Below, one piece after another: positions 8,246-17,325 of a stretch of DNA of 64,000 nt. This DNA is from Psychrobacter sp. 28M-43 (GTDB lineage: Bacteria; Pseudomonadota; Gammaproteobacteria; Pseudomonadales; Moraxellaceae). Every line of letters begins with the position of its first letter. The first letter of the stretch is position 1. Both the position numbers and the translations under genes were made by a program. The stretch spans positions 2,108,001 to 2,172,000 of the forward strand of contig NZ_CP061739.1 of NCBI RefSeq assembly GCF_014770435.1, given 5' to 3'. The notes under the pieces were generated by a model. That model was not told the DNA's origin and did not search any database. It saw nothing but the letters and a program-made list of their open reading frames with translations.

Positions 8246-8986
8246 TTACTCGCCAAAGGCTAGTGTCGCTTGCTTAGGTGCATTTTTAGAAGCAATGACC
8301 CATAGTAAGCTCAATACGATTGCTGAACCGATGAAGATCATAATTGATGAAGATATGGCACCTGCATGCGTATAATCCATAGACATTGAGTGATCAGTCA
8401 TCGTCATTTCCATCGCGGCTATACCAGTGTAATGCATACCACAAACGGCAAGACCCATAATAAACGCACTACCAAAACGCTGTAATGTACCACGTAGATT
8501 GAATGCCAACCATAGCGCAGCGATAGCGGCTGCAATAGCAATTACAATCGATAAGATAAGCAGCGGTATATTATATGACATGGTAGCGTCCATCTGCATA
8601 GAGGCCATACCGGTATAATGCATGGCTGCAACACCCAGTCCAGTAAGTACGCCGCCACCGATTAACTTAGCAACGCTTGGTTCACCGCGACCTACGATGA
8701 CAATACCGACTGCAACGAAACAAATCGCGAGTAGCATTGATACAATTGTCAGACCCAAGTCATAAGTCACAGGCATCTTCATATCTACTGCCATCATACC
8801 GATATAGTGCATAGACCAAATTGCACCACCGATAGCAATCGATGATAGCGCTACCCAAAAATACAAATCCGTTCCTGGCTTAGCAGAAGGTACCCGAATG
8901 GCAAGGTTTAAGCCAACATAAGAACCAAATACTGCAATGGCGTATGAGACCAACACCAAAAGTAAGTTATATTCAACTTCCATCAT
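8246..8986 (-). CDS. MHYT-domain integral membrane sensor protein
   Basis: A 246-residue protein that is almost entirely membrane-embedded, with about seven helices. Three copies of the MHYT signature are visible: MHYIGMMAV, MHYTGMASMQM and MHYTGIAAMEM. The family has been proposed to bind copper through these Met/His residues and to sense oxygen, CO or NO. That is a prediction from sequence. No GGDEF, EAL or kinase domain is attached, so any signal must go through a partner. A Met/His-rich stretch (MEMTMTDHSMSMDYTH) near residue 200 could add metal ligands. It is on the same strand as, and downstream of, the V4R-like gene. Confidence 0.9.
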   Translation of the reverse strand: MMEVEYNLLLVLVSYAIAVFGSYVGLNLAIRVPSAKPGTDLYFWVALSSIAIGGAIWSMHYIGMMAVDMKMPVTYDLGLTIVSMLLAICFVAVGIVIVGRGEPSVAKLIGGGVLTGLGVAAMHYTGMASMQMDATMSYNIPLLILSIVIAIAAAIAALWLAFNLRGTLQRFGSAFIMGLAVCGMHYTGIAAMEMTMTDHSMSMDYTHAGAISSSIMIFIGSAIVLSLLWVIASKNAPKQATLAFGE

Positions 8987-9108
8987 TTTTTTGCCTTTTA
9001 TCTATCATAAGAATTGAGTCAAATAACGTTACTCTTATTGCAACACGGTGCGTCATTCGCTCGTTGATTTTTTTGCATAGACATAAAATTATCTACACAC
9101 AATTTTTA

Positions 9109-9816
9109 CTACCCAATGGTAAATTCACAAATATTGGTACTACCTGCGCCGCAGTTAGTTTCTTCAACTTGAACCACATCTATAGCAGGGTTGCTTGCCA
9201 AAAAGCCTTCTATATAGCCCACAATAAAATGACATCCTGAGTGAGTATAATCTGACGACTTACAGAACGGACATTTGATTAAATAGATCACATTGTTTTT
9301 TGCTTTAACTTTAGACAGACCTTTCAGTGCTGGCACAAGCTCACGAGTGATCGTAGTAGGCATCTTCAGTGGACTGCCAAGTGAATAATCACGCTGGTAA
9401 ATACCGCCGCCAACCTTACGACCCAACTCTTGCAATGCCGTCACACGTCGCTCAATAGGTAAACTATCTTCATACTGGCTGACAATATCTGCTATTTTAG
9501 GGTAATAAGCACCAATGGCTGATAAGACGCTTTTCTCATCCAATGTCTTTTTTGCAGGGGCAGCTGACGATCCGCCTTCTTCTTCTATTTCTAGATTAAA
9601 AAGCGTACAACCTTCAATTGAAGACAAGTCATCGATTAGATCTTCCTGCGTTTTAGAGCCCAGGCTTCTTGCGATCACATGAATGATGTTACCACCATTC
9701 TCTGAAGGTTCTTGCTTTTGGGAGACTAGCTGATAACCTGCTTTAATAAGCGGCGAAATAACATTGACCAGACGAATACGTTCAGAAGACGTTTCTAATG
9801 CACAAGAGAATTTCAC
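9109..9816 (-). CDS. V4R-like cysteine-containing small-molecule-binding protein
   Basis: A 235-residue soluble protein. The last 60 residues hold five cysteines and a histidine (C182-P-F-C185, C195-H196, C222, C230). The ending ETNCGAGSTNICEFTIG resembles the V4R (4-vinyl reductase-like) domain, which binds hydrocarbon or tetrapyrrole-like ligands or metal in other proteins. The N-terminal half is not recognised and has a small acidic/Ala linker near residue 80. No DNA-binding domain is visible. It probably lies upstream of the MHYT gene in one transcript and diverges from the TerD-protease operon across 720 bp. The V4R assignment rests on the cysteine pattern. Confidence 0.55.
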   Translation of the reverse strand: MKFSCALETSSERIRLVNVISPLIKAGYQLVSQKQEPSENGGNIIHVIARSLGSKTQEDLIDDLSSIEGCTLFNLEIEEEGGSSAAPAKKTLDEKSVLSAIGAYYPKIADIVSQYEDSLPIERRVTALQELGRKVGGGIYQRDYSLGSPLKMPTTITRELVPALKGLSKVKAKNNVIYLIKCPFCKSSDYTHSGCHFIVGYIEGFLASNPAIDVVQVEETNCGAGSTNICEFTIG

Positions 9817-10537
9817 AGAGCACTCCTTTTCTTAAAATACTGCTACGCTTTCTTATATCAAGCTATCTAGATAAACTAATGTGAATAACGTTTCAAAGGT
9901 CCACCAACTGACTTTCTCACAATATAAAAAATATTCAGACATCAACCACACAATAGTTTTTGTATATCTTTTATATTATAAGAAATGAAATATATTCAGT
10001 AGATGAAACTTCGATTTTTATAGTTATTAAGCATACAAGTGCTCTAACTACTAGAAATTCATTAATCGAGAAACAGTAACAAGCTTGAAAATAAGATTAG
10101 AATTAATAGTTTTAAATCAAATACTATTTTTAAACTTTACAGATAACATTTGGTCACAGTAAAGTTACTAAATAGCAATAGATTTTGATTGTATTATCAC
10201 CGGAATCTTGTTTTGTAGCAATACACTATATGGCTTTGTCCGATAAGTGGCTCCATTAGCCGACAAATGGCTAGACTGTAAAACTCCATCATTATTTCCT
10301 AAAAGTAATTAATTATTAAAAGGAATCCCGAAACTATTTAAACCTATATATCTTGATATATCTATTATGCAATTAATCTTAACTGTATATTAAAACACTT
10401 ATTAATGTTTTCTCTTTGTAGAATGATAGGTTCAAAATAAAATCAAAACCCTTTGTGTAGTCAGACTTTAGTCTCAAGGATAAAATCATTAAACAATAAA
10501 AATAATCATAATCGCGCAAATAAACTAAGGAAATGTG
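9817..10537. other. Long AT-rich divergent intergenic region (721 bp)
   Basis: No ORF of gene size is present on either strand. It contains a pair of phased 13-bp direct repeats (10240-10272) and a 16-bp palindrome (ATATATC-tt-GATATAT, 10346-10361). It must hold the promoters for the V4R-like gene and the TerD-protease operon. Its length suggests multi-site regulation. Confidence 0.5.
10240..10272. repeat. Pair of 13-bp direct repeats spaced 20 bp apart
   Basis: CCGATAAGTGGCT (10240-10252) and CCGACAAATGGCT (10260-10272) differ at two positions. A centre-to-centre spacing of 20 bp is about two helical turns, as expected for two sites of a regulator binding on one DNA face. They lie about 270 bp upstream of the TerD-protease start. 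Confidence 0.5.
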
Positions 10538-11764
10538 ATGTCGAAGCAAGTCGAATTAGTGCTAGGAGCCAATACGGTTATCGAAAACACCAAATGTGCG
10601 ATCGCATTTTCTACTACTAAACCATTAGAGTTTGGACAGCAGCTTGGACTATTGTGGTTGCCATTAGATGCCCATCGTAAAGCGGTTTGTAGTCCTGCTT
10701 ATTTACATGAGTCTAAAGACTGGGCTCAGCTCGATAGCAAGGATAATCCAAGCACATGGCAGTTAGATTTACCCCAGTTATTTGATACACTTGGCGTTAA
10801 TTTCTTACAACTGATTGCTTATGTTTATCATGATCCAAGCCTGAACTTGCCAGCGGTAGAGTTAAACGACGTAAGCCTCACGCTCAACAACGGGGATATT
10901 CACTATAACTTCATAACAAACGAGCGGCATGTCAAAGCGGCGATTATATTAGAAATATATCAGCGTAATGGACAGTTCAAATGTCGGGCGCTTGGCGAGG
11001 CATCAACCCAAGGCTTGGCGAGCCTTGAGCATCATGTACAGGTTAGTCTGGATGTTCGTCCACCTAGCACACATATACTTATTCAAGAAGCTCAACAGCA
11101 GCAGCGTACTCAACCAAATAACGAAGCTCGCCCTCCTCGTCAAGTACAAGCAGGCGAGACTTGGACAGGAACAGCGTTTGCTATTGATCCCTATCATCTG
11201 CTGACCTGCTATCATGTGATTGAGTCAGCAGCGATGGTTGGCGTACGTCAGCAAGGTCAGCCTGATCGCGAGGCACAAGTCGTACTCAGCGATATCGGAA
11301 GCGACTCAGCTATTATTAGAGTTAGTGATCCTTTGCCTAGCTACCTTCCATTGGCGCAGCAGTGTGTTGATATATTAGGTGAGACCATTACCACACTGGG
11401 GTTTCCGTTGTCAGGACTGAGTAGCCAACTCCAAGTCACTCAAGGCTGTATATCAGGATTGACAGGTTTAAATAACGATATCCGTCATATGCAATTCACC
11501 GCACCCATTCAGCCTGGATCTAGTGGTAGTCCTTTATTATTGCCGACTGGAGAGGTGGTCGGTATGGTCACATCAAGTCTGGTTCATGAACATGCACAAA
11601 ATATGAACTATGCGGTGAAATTTCAGTTATTATCTGCCCTACTGGCGAGCGCTGGCATCAGTTTGGAGAACACGTCTGATTTGACCAGTGCTACGCCTCT
11701 TACAACACCTCAGCTAAGCAAGCAAAGTCGCAGAGCCTTATGGCTGGTTGGCTGTCAGGGTTAA
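10538..11764 (+). CDS. TerD-like domain fused to a trypsin-like serine protease
   Basis: A 408-residue soluble protein. Residues 1-165 are a diverged TerD domain that keeps the end block ILEIYQRNGQFKCRALGE but lacks the acidic DNRTG calcium loop. After a Gln/Pro-rich linker, residues 205-375 form a chymotrypsin-fold protease with an intact triad: H226 (LLTCYHVIES), D256 (GSDSAII) and S329 (QPGSSGSPL). There is no signal peptide, so it should act in the cytosol, unlike DegP-type relatives. Start ATG 10538 has AAGGA 6 bp upstream. It is the first gene of the operon with the PRTase, HAD and lyase genes. A role as a Ter-regulated protease is inferred. Confidence 0.85.
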   Translation: MSKQVELVLGANTVIENTKCAIAFSTTKPLEFGQQLGLLWLPLDAHRKAVCSPAYLHESKDWAQLDSKDNPSTWQLDLPQLFDTLGVNFLQLIAYVYHDPSLNLPAVELNDVSLTLNNGDIHYNFITNERHVKAAIILEIYQRNGQFKCRALGEASTQGLASLEHHVQVSLDVRPPSTHILIQEAQQQQRTQPNNEARPPRQVQAGETWTGTAFAIDPYHLLTCYHVIESAAMVGVRQQGQPDREAQVVLSDIGSDSAIIRVSDPLPSYLPLAQQCVDILGETITTLGFPLSGLSSQLQVTQGCISGLTGLNNDIRHMQFTAPIQPGSSGSPLLLPTGEVVGMVTSSLVHEHAQNMNYAVKFQLLSALLASAGISLENTSDLTSATPLTTPQLSKQSRRALWLVGCQG

Positions 11765-11806
11765 GAAATCTATTCGATATATAAATAAAAGCGCCAAGGA
11801 ATATGA

Positions 11807-13108
11807 ATGTTAAATGAGCAACACAGTACGACCATTACCCTACCCCGTGGTACGCTAGATCTAACTTATCAAACCAACTCAGCCACCAATAAAAATGGCG
11901 CAGAACAACACGCCCATTATCAGTTAGAAGATTTGCTTGGATTTGCACAGCGTATTAATCCAAAGCGTGCGTTTTTGTTTGTCTCAAAAGTGTTAGGTCG
12001 TCATATTCCCGTTGCGCCAAGCATCATGCGAGAGGCATTTACTGATTTGGCTAACTTAGTGCCTAATGAGTTACCTCAACCTATCCTAGTCATTGGTATG
12101 GCAGAGACCGCTGTAGGTCTATCTGCTGGTGTCCATCAAGCATTGCAAACGCGCTATCCTCAAGCCCTGCTATTGAACTCTACGCGTCATGCACAGCACA
12201 ATGAAAGTAGTGATCCAAATGGTACCGACTCCTTGCTGACGACGTTTTGTGAAGACCACAGTCATGCTAGCCAGCATTTGATTTATCAGAGCAAAGATAG
12301 CGTTACTCAAGCGCAGCTACTGGCCAGTAAAACATTAATTATGGTCGATGATGAAGCCTCAACGGGTAATACCTGTGTTAATGTCGTCACTGCCTTACGT
12401 GAAGCAGGACTGACACAATTAGAACAAGTGCATCTAACAACACTGGTCGACTGGTCATTAGATCAAGAAAACCCTCATCCACAGTCAGATGCTAAGCCTG
12501 CACGTATGGCTGATCGTCTCGCTGGTATTGAGTTTCATCGCCATCATTTATTGTCTGGTGCCTGGCAATGGACAGATGCCCCTAATCCTGAACCCATTAC
12601 AATGCCATCGGTTGATACTACTGCCGCTGGTAGTCAGGCGCTCGGTGATACGGGCAACTGGGGGCGTTTTCCAACGCTAGACAGTACAGAGGGTTTTGCT
12701 AACCATCTTTCGAGTTTTCAAGCTGCATTTACGCGCTTCGATGGCCAAGAAAACTTTGATGTTACTCAGCTACCAAAAAGAATCCTAGTATTGGGTAGCA
12801 ATGAGTTTGTTTGGTTGCCATTTTTATTGGCTGAATGGCTTGAAATAGAGTCTAAAAAACTGAGCGGAAATACAGCGTCCATGGTTAATTTTAGCGCATT
12901 AACCCGCTCACCGATTGCGCTTGGTGGGGCGATTAACACGATGCTGAGCTTTAGCGATAATTACGGGCTTGGTATGACCAATTTTGCTTATAACGTTGAG
13001 CCTAGTGATTGGGATTTGATTGTGTTGTGTATAGAAACATCAGCTGATAGTGTGGATGCTATGTGGCGAGGTTTGGATAACGTGCTGGTGGTGAGCCCTA
13101 ATCTTTAA
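11807..13108 (+). CDS. Phosphoribosyltransferase with C-terminal TRSP domain
   Basis: A 433-residue protein. Residues about 40-230 form a type I PRTase domain, with LVIGMAETAVGLSAG near 94-108 and the PRPP loop LIMVDDEASTGNT (177-189). The C-terminal domain carries the name-giving TRSP motif (366-369, within ALTRSPIALGG), matching the PRTase_2 plus TRSP architecture. PRTases move ribose-5-phosphate from PRPP to or from a base-like group. The substrate here is unknown. AAGGA is 6 bp before the ATG. It lies 42 bp after the TerD-protease gene, so co-transcription is likely. It is predicted to work with the second PRTase (14047-15228) on a nucleoside-like metabolite. Confidence 0.85.
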   Translation: MLNEQHSTTITLPRGTLDLTYQTNSATNKNGAEQHAHYQLEDLLGFAQRINPKRAFLFVSKVLGRHIPVAPSIMREAFTDLANLVPNELPQPILVIGMAETAVGLSAGVHQALQTRYPQALLLNSTRHAQHNESSDPNGTDSLLTTFCEDHSHASQHLIYQSKDSVTQAQLLASKTLIMVDDEASTGNTCVNVVTALREAGLTQLEQVHLTTLVDWSLDQENPHPQSDAKPARMADRLAGIEFHRHHLLSGAWQWTDAPNPEPITMPSVDTTAAGSQALGDTGNWGRFPTLDSTEGFANHLSSFQAAFTRFDGQENFDVTQLPKRILVLGSNEFVWLPFLLAEWLEIESKKLSGNTASMVNFSALTRSPIALGGAINTMLSFSDNYGLGMTNFAYNVEPSDWDLIVLCIETSADSVDAMWRGLDNVLVVSPNL

Positions 13109-13150
13109 ATTGCTCTCTAACTTTCAAACCTATTATTGACGGACGACACC

Positions 13151-13975
13151 ATGACTACCTCATTTTTTAAAGCCAACCCAGATATCATCAAGCCTTATGC
13201 CTTGATGGATTTGGATGACACGTTATTCCAAACCCAGCGCAAAATTGATACATGGGACTTACCCACCACTGATCCTGAATCTTTGGTATGTGCGACGGTC
13301 AATAAGCAAGACGAACCTTTAAGCTTTATGAGCCAGCGTCAAGCAATCTTTTTTAATTGGTTGCTTGCTAGCACTGAATTAATTGTAGTGACGGCACGGG
13401 ATCGTAGTGAAATGAAACGCGTTAAGCTGCCATTTGATAGCTGGCAAGTATTGACCCATGGAGCGATTATTTTAACTTCTGACGGAGCGCTGCTGAGCAG
13501 TTGGCAGCAGCATATGTATAGTAAGCTTGCGCCATTGCAAGATAAGCTTAATAAGTTAAGTCAATTGTTTGCTAATCACAGTAAAAGCAAGCAAAGTCAT
13601 TTAGTATTTACACCGCATATCGATAGCTTTAACAATGGCTCTACGGATGAAGGGCTAACCATTTATCTGGCTATCAAACATGCGCAAAAAGATCATCAAG
13701 CGCTCGTAGATTTAGCTGAGAAACTGCCCACTTTGATACGTGATTTTGATCAAGATTTCTATGTACATGTGAACGCTAATAACTTAGCGATATTGCCCCA
13801 TGCGGTTCATAAGCGTCATGCGGTACAGTTTTTATTAGAGCATCATTTAGACCATCAGCGTCCCAGTTTTGGTTTTGGTGATAGCTTAGCTGACTTGCCT
13901 TTCTTGCAGTTATTGGACTGGTACGGTATGCCCAATCATGGCCAACTGCATGAGCAATACCAGTCTAAATTGTGA
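13151..13975 (+). CDS. HAD-superfamily hydrolase of the Ter metabolite operon
   Basis: A 274-residue HAD phosphatase, type C cap by size. Motif I is D20-L-D22-D23-T24, motif II is IVVTARD, and motif IV is FGFGDSLADLPF near the C-terminus. It should dephosphorylate a small phosphorylated metabolite in the cytosol. In this operon that could be the phosphoribosyl product of the neighbouring PRTases (inference). ATG 13151 is chosen over the in-frame TTG at 13136, which has no ribosome site. It sits 42 bp after the PRTase-TRSP gene. Confidence 0.85.
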   Translation: MTTSFFKANPDIIKPYALMDLDDTLFQTQRKIDTWDLPTTDPESLVCATVNKQDEPLSFMSQRQAIFFNWLLASTELIVVTARDRSEMKRVKLPFDSWQVLTHGAIILTSDGALLSSWQQHMYSKLAPLQDKLNKLSQLFANHSKSKQSHLVFTPHIDSFNNGSTDEGLTIYLAIKHAQKDHQALVDLAEKLPTLIRDFDQDFYVHVNANNLAILPHAVHKRHAVQFLLEHHLDHQRPSFGFGDSLADLPFLQLLDWYGMPNHGQLHEQYQSKL

Positions 13976-14046
13976 GGCTAAACCATTAGTTTAAACTGCA
14001 GCCACGCAAATCCACTGTTATCATTAAGAGTGCTATTATTCATACT

Positions 14047-15228
14047 ATGACTTTACCTAATATACAGATAAAAAGAGCCGATTTAAAAAACTATGGCTCA
14101 GGCAGCTATCTTGCAAGCGATGTCACTGTCCTACTCGATATGGTGGATAAGGACGCGGTTGCCGATGTGCCCGTCAGTCGAAAAGAAGCGCTTATCCAAA
14201 GCGGACAACGCCATTACTCTGACATGCTGACTTTAGAGCAAGCACCTACTGCAATGCATGAGCAGCTATACATACAGGCGTTAGAGCAAGGGTCAACAAG
14301 GACCGCGACCGATATCGCTCATTTATCTCATACGCTATATCATGTGTTCCAGCAGGACGTAAGTGATGAGTGTCCACTGGTTTTGGTCAGCTTGGTGCGA
14401 GCTGGTCTGCCAATTGGGGTGTTATTGCAGCGTGCGCTATCGGATACAGACAGTAGCTATCACTTGCCAAGTGTACATTATGGCATCAGTATCATTCGGG
14501 ATCGTGGTCTTGATCCAGTGGCTTTGCAAATGCTACTGGATGCTTATCCAAACAGTCCAATCGTATTCGTCGATGGCTGGACAGGTAAAGGTGCTATTTA
14601 TAAAGAGTTGGCTCGCAGTTTAGAGACGTTTAGTGATTCCAGCCATGTTAATTTTGCTAACATTTTCCATCAAGGCGCTGACGTCATTCCGCTACTGACT
14701 CTTGCCGATCCGGCTGGCGTTGCTTGGCTGGCGGCTAGTGAAGAAGACTGGTTAATCCCCTCGGGTTTGTTAAATAGTACTGTATCAGGGCTTATTTCCC
14801 GTAGCTTGTATACAGAGCCGTCATCAGGCCTACATCGCAGTGTTTTTTATGATGATTTAATTGAGGTAGATCACAGTTTGGCATTTATCGATCGTATCGA
14901 TGCGACGAGACGTTCATTGGCTACCACTCTAGCGCGTTTACCGACTTACCAGCAGCCACGCTACCAGACGGCTGCATTGATAGAGATGTTGGCAGCAGAT
15001 TATCATATTATCAATCGCAACCGTATTAAGCCGACTATTGCCGAGGCAACACGTGCCATATTACGCCGTGATCCAGAGCGTATATTGCTCGCCACTGCTG
15101 AGCACCCTGATACCATATTGCTACGCCATTTATGTGCGCAACGAAACATCACTATCAGTGTATTAGGTGATAAAATACTGCCTTATCAAGCCATCACGCT
15201 TATCAAGCAGCGCTCCCAAGACACTTAA
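14047..15228 (+). CDS. Phosphoribosyltransferase with C-terminal PELOTA-like domain (formerly called StiP)
   Basis: A 393-residue protein. The N-terminal two-thirds match a PRTase family once annotated as cysteine protease StiP. The PRPP loop is IVFVDGWTGKGAI (172-184), preceded by LVSLVRAGLPIGVLL (112-126). No convincing cysteine-protease site is seen, so the PRTase reading is preferred. Residues about 310-390 form a small basic alpha/beta domain (IINRNRIKPTIAEATRAILRR, then ILLATAEHPD) that fits the PELOTA RNA-binding fold reported for this family. It lies 71 bp after the HAD gene in the same operon. The substrate is unknown. Confidence 0.82.
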   Translation: MTLPNIQIKRADLKNYGSGSYLASDVTVLLDMVDKDAVADVPVSRKEALIQSGQRHYSDMLTLEQAPTAMHEQLYIQALEQGSTRTATDIAHLSHTLYHVFQQDVSDECPLVLVSLVRAGLPIGVLLQRALSDTDSSYHLPSVHYGISIIRDRGLDPVALQMLLDAYPNSPIVFVDGWTGKGAIYKELARSLETFSDSSHVNFANIFHQGADVIPLLTLADPAGVAWLAASEEDWLIPSGLLNSTVSGLISRSLYTEPSSGLHRSVFYDDLIEVDHSLAFIDRIDATRRSLATTLARLPTYQQPRYQTAALIEMLAADYHIINRNRIKPTIAEATRAILRRDPERILLATAEHPDTILLRHLCAQRNITISVLGDKILPYQAITLIKQRSQDT

Positions 15229-15281
15229 TACATTTAACGGTATTAAATACTTTCTTTTTCGCTCTCTTATACTCCCTACTT

Positions 15282-16358
15282 ATGATGCCAATTATGTCAG
15301 ATATGCTAAAAACCGAGTCAGACCTTTACAATGATACCCAATCTTATGCGCATCTGATCACTGAGCGTCATGCGATGGTCAAACCGCACACGCACCATCC
15401 ATATCAGCTCGGTGCTAGCTTATACATGCCTGCGACTCGCCAAGATATTTGGCAAGTCATCAAGCGAGATAAACTACCGACGATTAATAGTATTATTATC
15501 TGTCTAGAGGATGCGGTCAGTCAGCAGGATGTAGAGTTGGCGCTTGAGCGTTTGCGAACCCTTTTGGATACTTGGGCAGAACATGTGAATAGCATTAATG
15601 CGCCATCTAAATCAGCGACGATTCATGCCCAGCATCCGACGCGTCCACTGGTCTTTATACGTCCACGTAGCCCGATGATGCTACAGCAATTGGCTGATTA
15701 TACCCATATCGATCTTATCGATGGTTTCGTCATGCCAAAAGTTGATATGTATAGCCTATCTAACTGGCGCATGGCTTGTCAGAACCTAAAAGTAGATCAA
15801 CTACTTATGCCGACGCTCGAAACCGCAGCGCTATTCAATCCGCATCACAATCAGGAGCTTGCCATCGCTTTTAAAGAAGCATTTAGCCAGCCAGTTTTTG
15901 CATTGCGTATCGGTGGTAATGACTTGTTTGCAGCATTGCGCTTACGTCGCCCAAAAAACAGTATTGTCTATGACTCGCCTATCGGTACGTTGGCTTATCA
16001 AATGCTTGGCTGTTTTGTGCCGCATGGTTTTTATCTTACCGCGCCAGTATTTGAGTACTTGGATCAGCCGACGCTATTTATGCAAGAGCTGAACCGAGAC
16101 GTCAGCTTAGGTATGGTGGGAAAAACTGTCATTCATCCAAGCCAAATTGCATTGGTACAGCAAGCTTACTGTGTGCCACTGAGTACACTGGATGAAGCAC
16201 AAGCGATCCTTCACTCTGAGGCCAAAGCGGTATTCAAGTACAATAATACGATGCTAGAGCCTGCGACGCACCGTGCTTGGGCGACTGAAATTGTTAATCG
16301 CGCAGAAGCCTTTGGAACCATCGATGACGGACATAGCCAGTACAGCTCACGAATGTAA
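15282..16358 (+). CDS. CitE-like C-C bond lyase (HpcH/HpaI aldolase superfamily)
   Basis: A 358-residue TIM-barrel enzyme. Visible motifs are LGASLYMPATR, SIIICLEDAV (metal-ligand Glu/Asp), DGFVMPKVD, LMPTLETA, FALRIGGNDLF and GMVGKTVIHPSQI, all typical of citrate-lyase-beta-like enzymes. It would make or break a carbon-carbon bond on an acyl or keto acid substrate. CoA use is not clear. It is the last gene of the TerD-protease / PRTase / HAD operon. Four possible ATG starts lie within 22 bp and none has a strong ribosome site, so the exact start is uncertain. Confidence 0.85.
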   Translation: MMPIMSDMLKTESDLYNDTQSYAHLITERHAMVKPHTHHPYQLGASLYMPATRQDIWQVIKRDKLPTINSIIICLEDAVSQQDVELALERLRTLLDTWAEHVNSINAPSKSATIHAQHPTRPLVFIRPRSPMMLQQLADYTHIDLIDGFVMPKVDMYSLSNWRMACQNLKVDQLLMPTLETAALFNPHHNQELAIAFKEAFSQPVFALRIGGNDLFAALRLRRPKNSIVYDSPIGTLAYQMLGCFVPHGFYLTAPVFEYLDQPTLFMQELNRDVSLGMVGKTVIHPSQIALVQQAYCVPLSTLDEAQAILHSEAKAVFKYNNTMLEPATHRAWATEIVNRAEAFGTIDDGHSQYSSRM

Positions 16359-16410
16359 CTGTTATCGCTGATACAGATAACTGTCTGCTATTTAACAACT
16401 TACACCATAC

Positions 16411-16447
16411 AAAAAGCCGCTATCAAATAATAGGTAGCGGCTTTTTT
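16411..16447 (+). terminator. Terminator of the Ter metabolite operon
   Basis: A GCCGCTATC / GGTAGCGGC stem (16416-16424 with 16433-16441, one G-T pair) extended by A-T pairs, then six T residues. The A-rich left side could also serve the convergent hydrolase gene. Confidence 0.82.
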
Positions 16448-16512
16448 ATGTAGATATCTGCTTAGGTTTTTCTATAAATATGAGGCTTTAAAGCTCTCGC
16501 ACAGCAGCTACA

Positions 16513-17325
16513 TTAAGCACAACTTTCTAAAAACTGACGGAGTACTTGGTTCACTTGATCAGGCTCTTCTACTGTCGATGTATGACCAGCACCTTTGATA
16601 ATGGCAAGCTTGGATCCAGCGATAGCAAAATGCATGCGTTCAGATTTGGCATAAGGCGTGGCGGCATCTTCATCACCAACCACGATTAATGTCGGCGTTG
16701 TAATCTCACCCAACTGCTCATAAGTACCGGTACGCTCAATAACGCCCATTGTTGCTTTGACCACGCCGCCTTTGCGATTGCTTTGTAGCATTGTTAGCCA
16801 CTGCTTACGGTCGGATTTGCGCAGTTTGTCTGCCAGAAACGTACTACCAAACATGATTGGCATCACTTTATTACTCACACGCTTCATACCTAACCAGCGA
16901 ATCGCTTTGACCAGCTTGCGATACTGAGGGATATTTTTTGGATCTTCAGGGTCAGCAGAGGTTTCTAACAGCGTTAATGACAACAGCAACTCAGGGCGTT
17001 TGAGCGCGATACGTTGAGCCACGAACCCGCCCATAGATAGCCCAACAAAGTGACATTTATCAATACCAAGCGCTGCAAGTAAGCCAAGCGTATCGTCAGT
17101 CAGCGTCTCCATATCATAGCCAGATTTGGTAACCTGCGACTGACCTTGCCCGCGAAAATCAAAAGCAATACAACGATAGTCTGTTTGAAAGTGCTCCACT
17201 TGCTTGTCATACATCTGTGAGCTCCACAATAGACCGTGAGCAAATACGATAACGGGCTTTTGCGTGTCGTTCGGTGCACTGTCTTCGTAATAAATATCAG
17301 CGTTATTTACAGTGATAATTGGCAT
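16513..17325 (-). CDS. Alpha/beta-fold hydrolase
   Basis: A 270-residue cytosolic alpha/beta hydrolase. The oxyanion-hole region is VFAHGLLWSS, the nucleophile elbow is GLSMGGF (catalytic Ser in the centre), the acid is probably in VVGDEDAATP, and the His is in GAGHTSTVEEP. The overall pattern is like beta-ketoadipate enol-lactone hydrolase / 3-oxoadipate hydrolases (PcaD-like), but specificity cannot be read by eye. ATG 17325 is preferred because AAGGA is 7 bp upstream; a GTG lies 6 bp earlier. It diverges from the enoyl-CoA hydratase gene. Confidence 0.85.
   Translation of the reverse strand: MPIITVNNADIYYEDSAPNDTQKPVIVFAHGLLWSSQMYDKQVEHFQTDYRCIAFDFRGQGQSQVTKSGYDMETLTDDTLGLLAALGIDKCHFVGLSMGGFVAQRIALKRPELLLSLTLLETSADPEDPKNIPQYRKLVKAIRWLGMKRVSNKVMPIMFGSTFLADKLRKSDRKQWLTMLQSNRKGGVVKATMGVIERTGTYEQLGEITTPTLIVVGDEDAATPYAKSERMHFAIAGSKLAIIKGAGHTSTVEEPDQVNQVLRQFLESCA

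Noticed and set aside
14047..15228. Cysteine protease StiP annotation
   Set aside because: A clear PRPP loop (VDGWTGKG) and no convincing Cys/His pair; the PRTase reading fits better.
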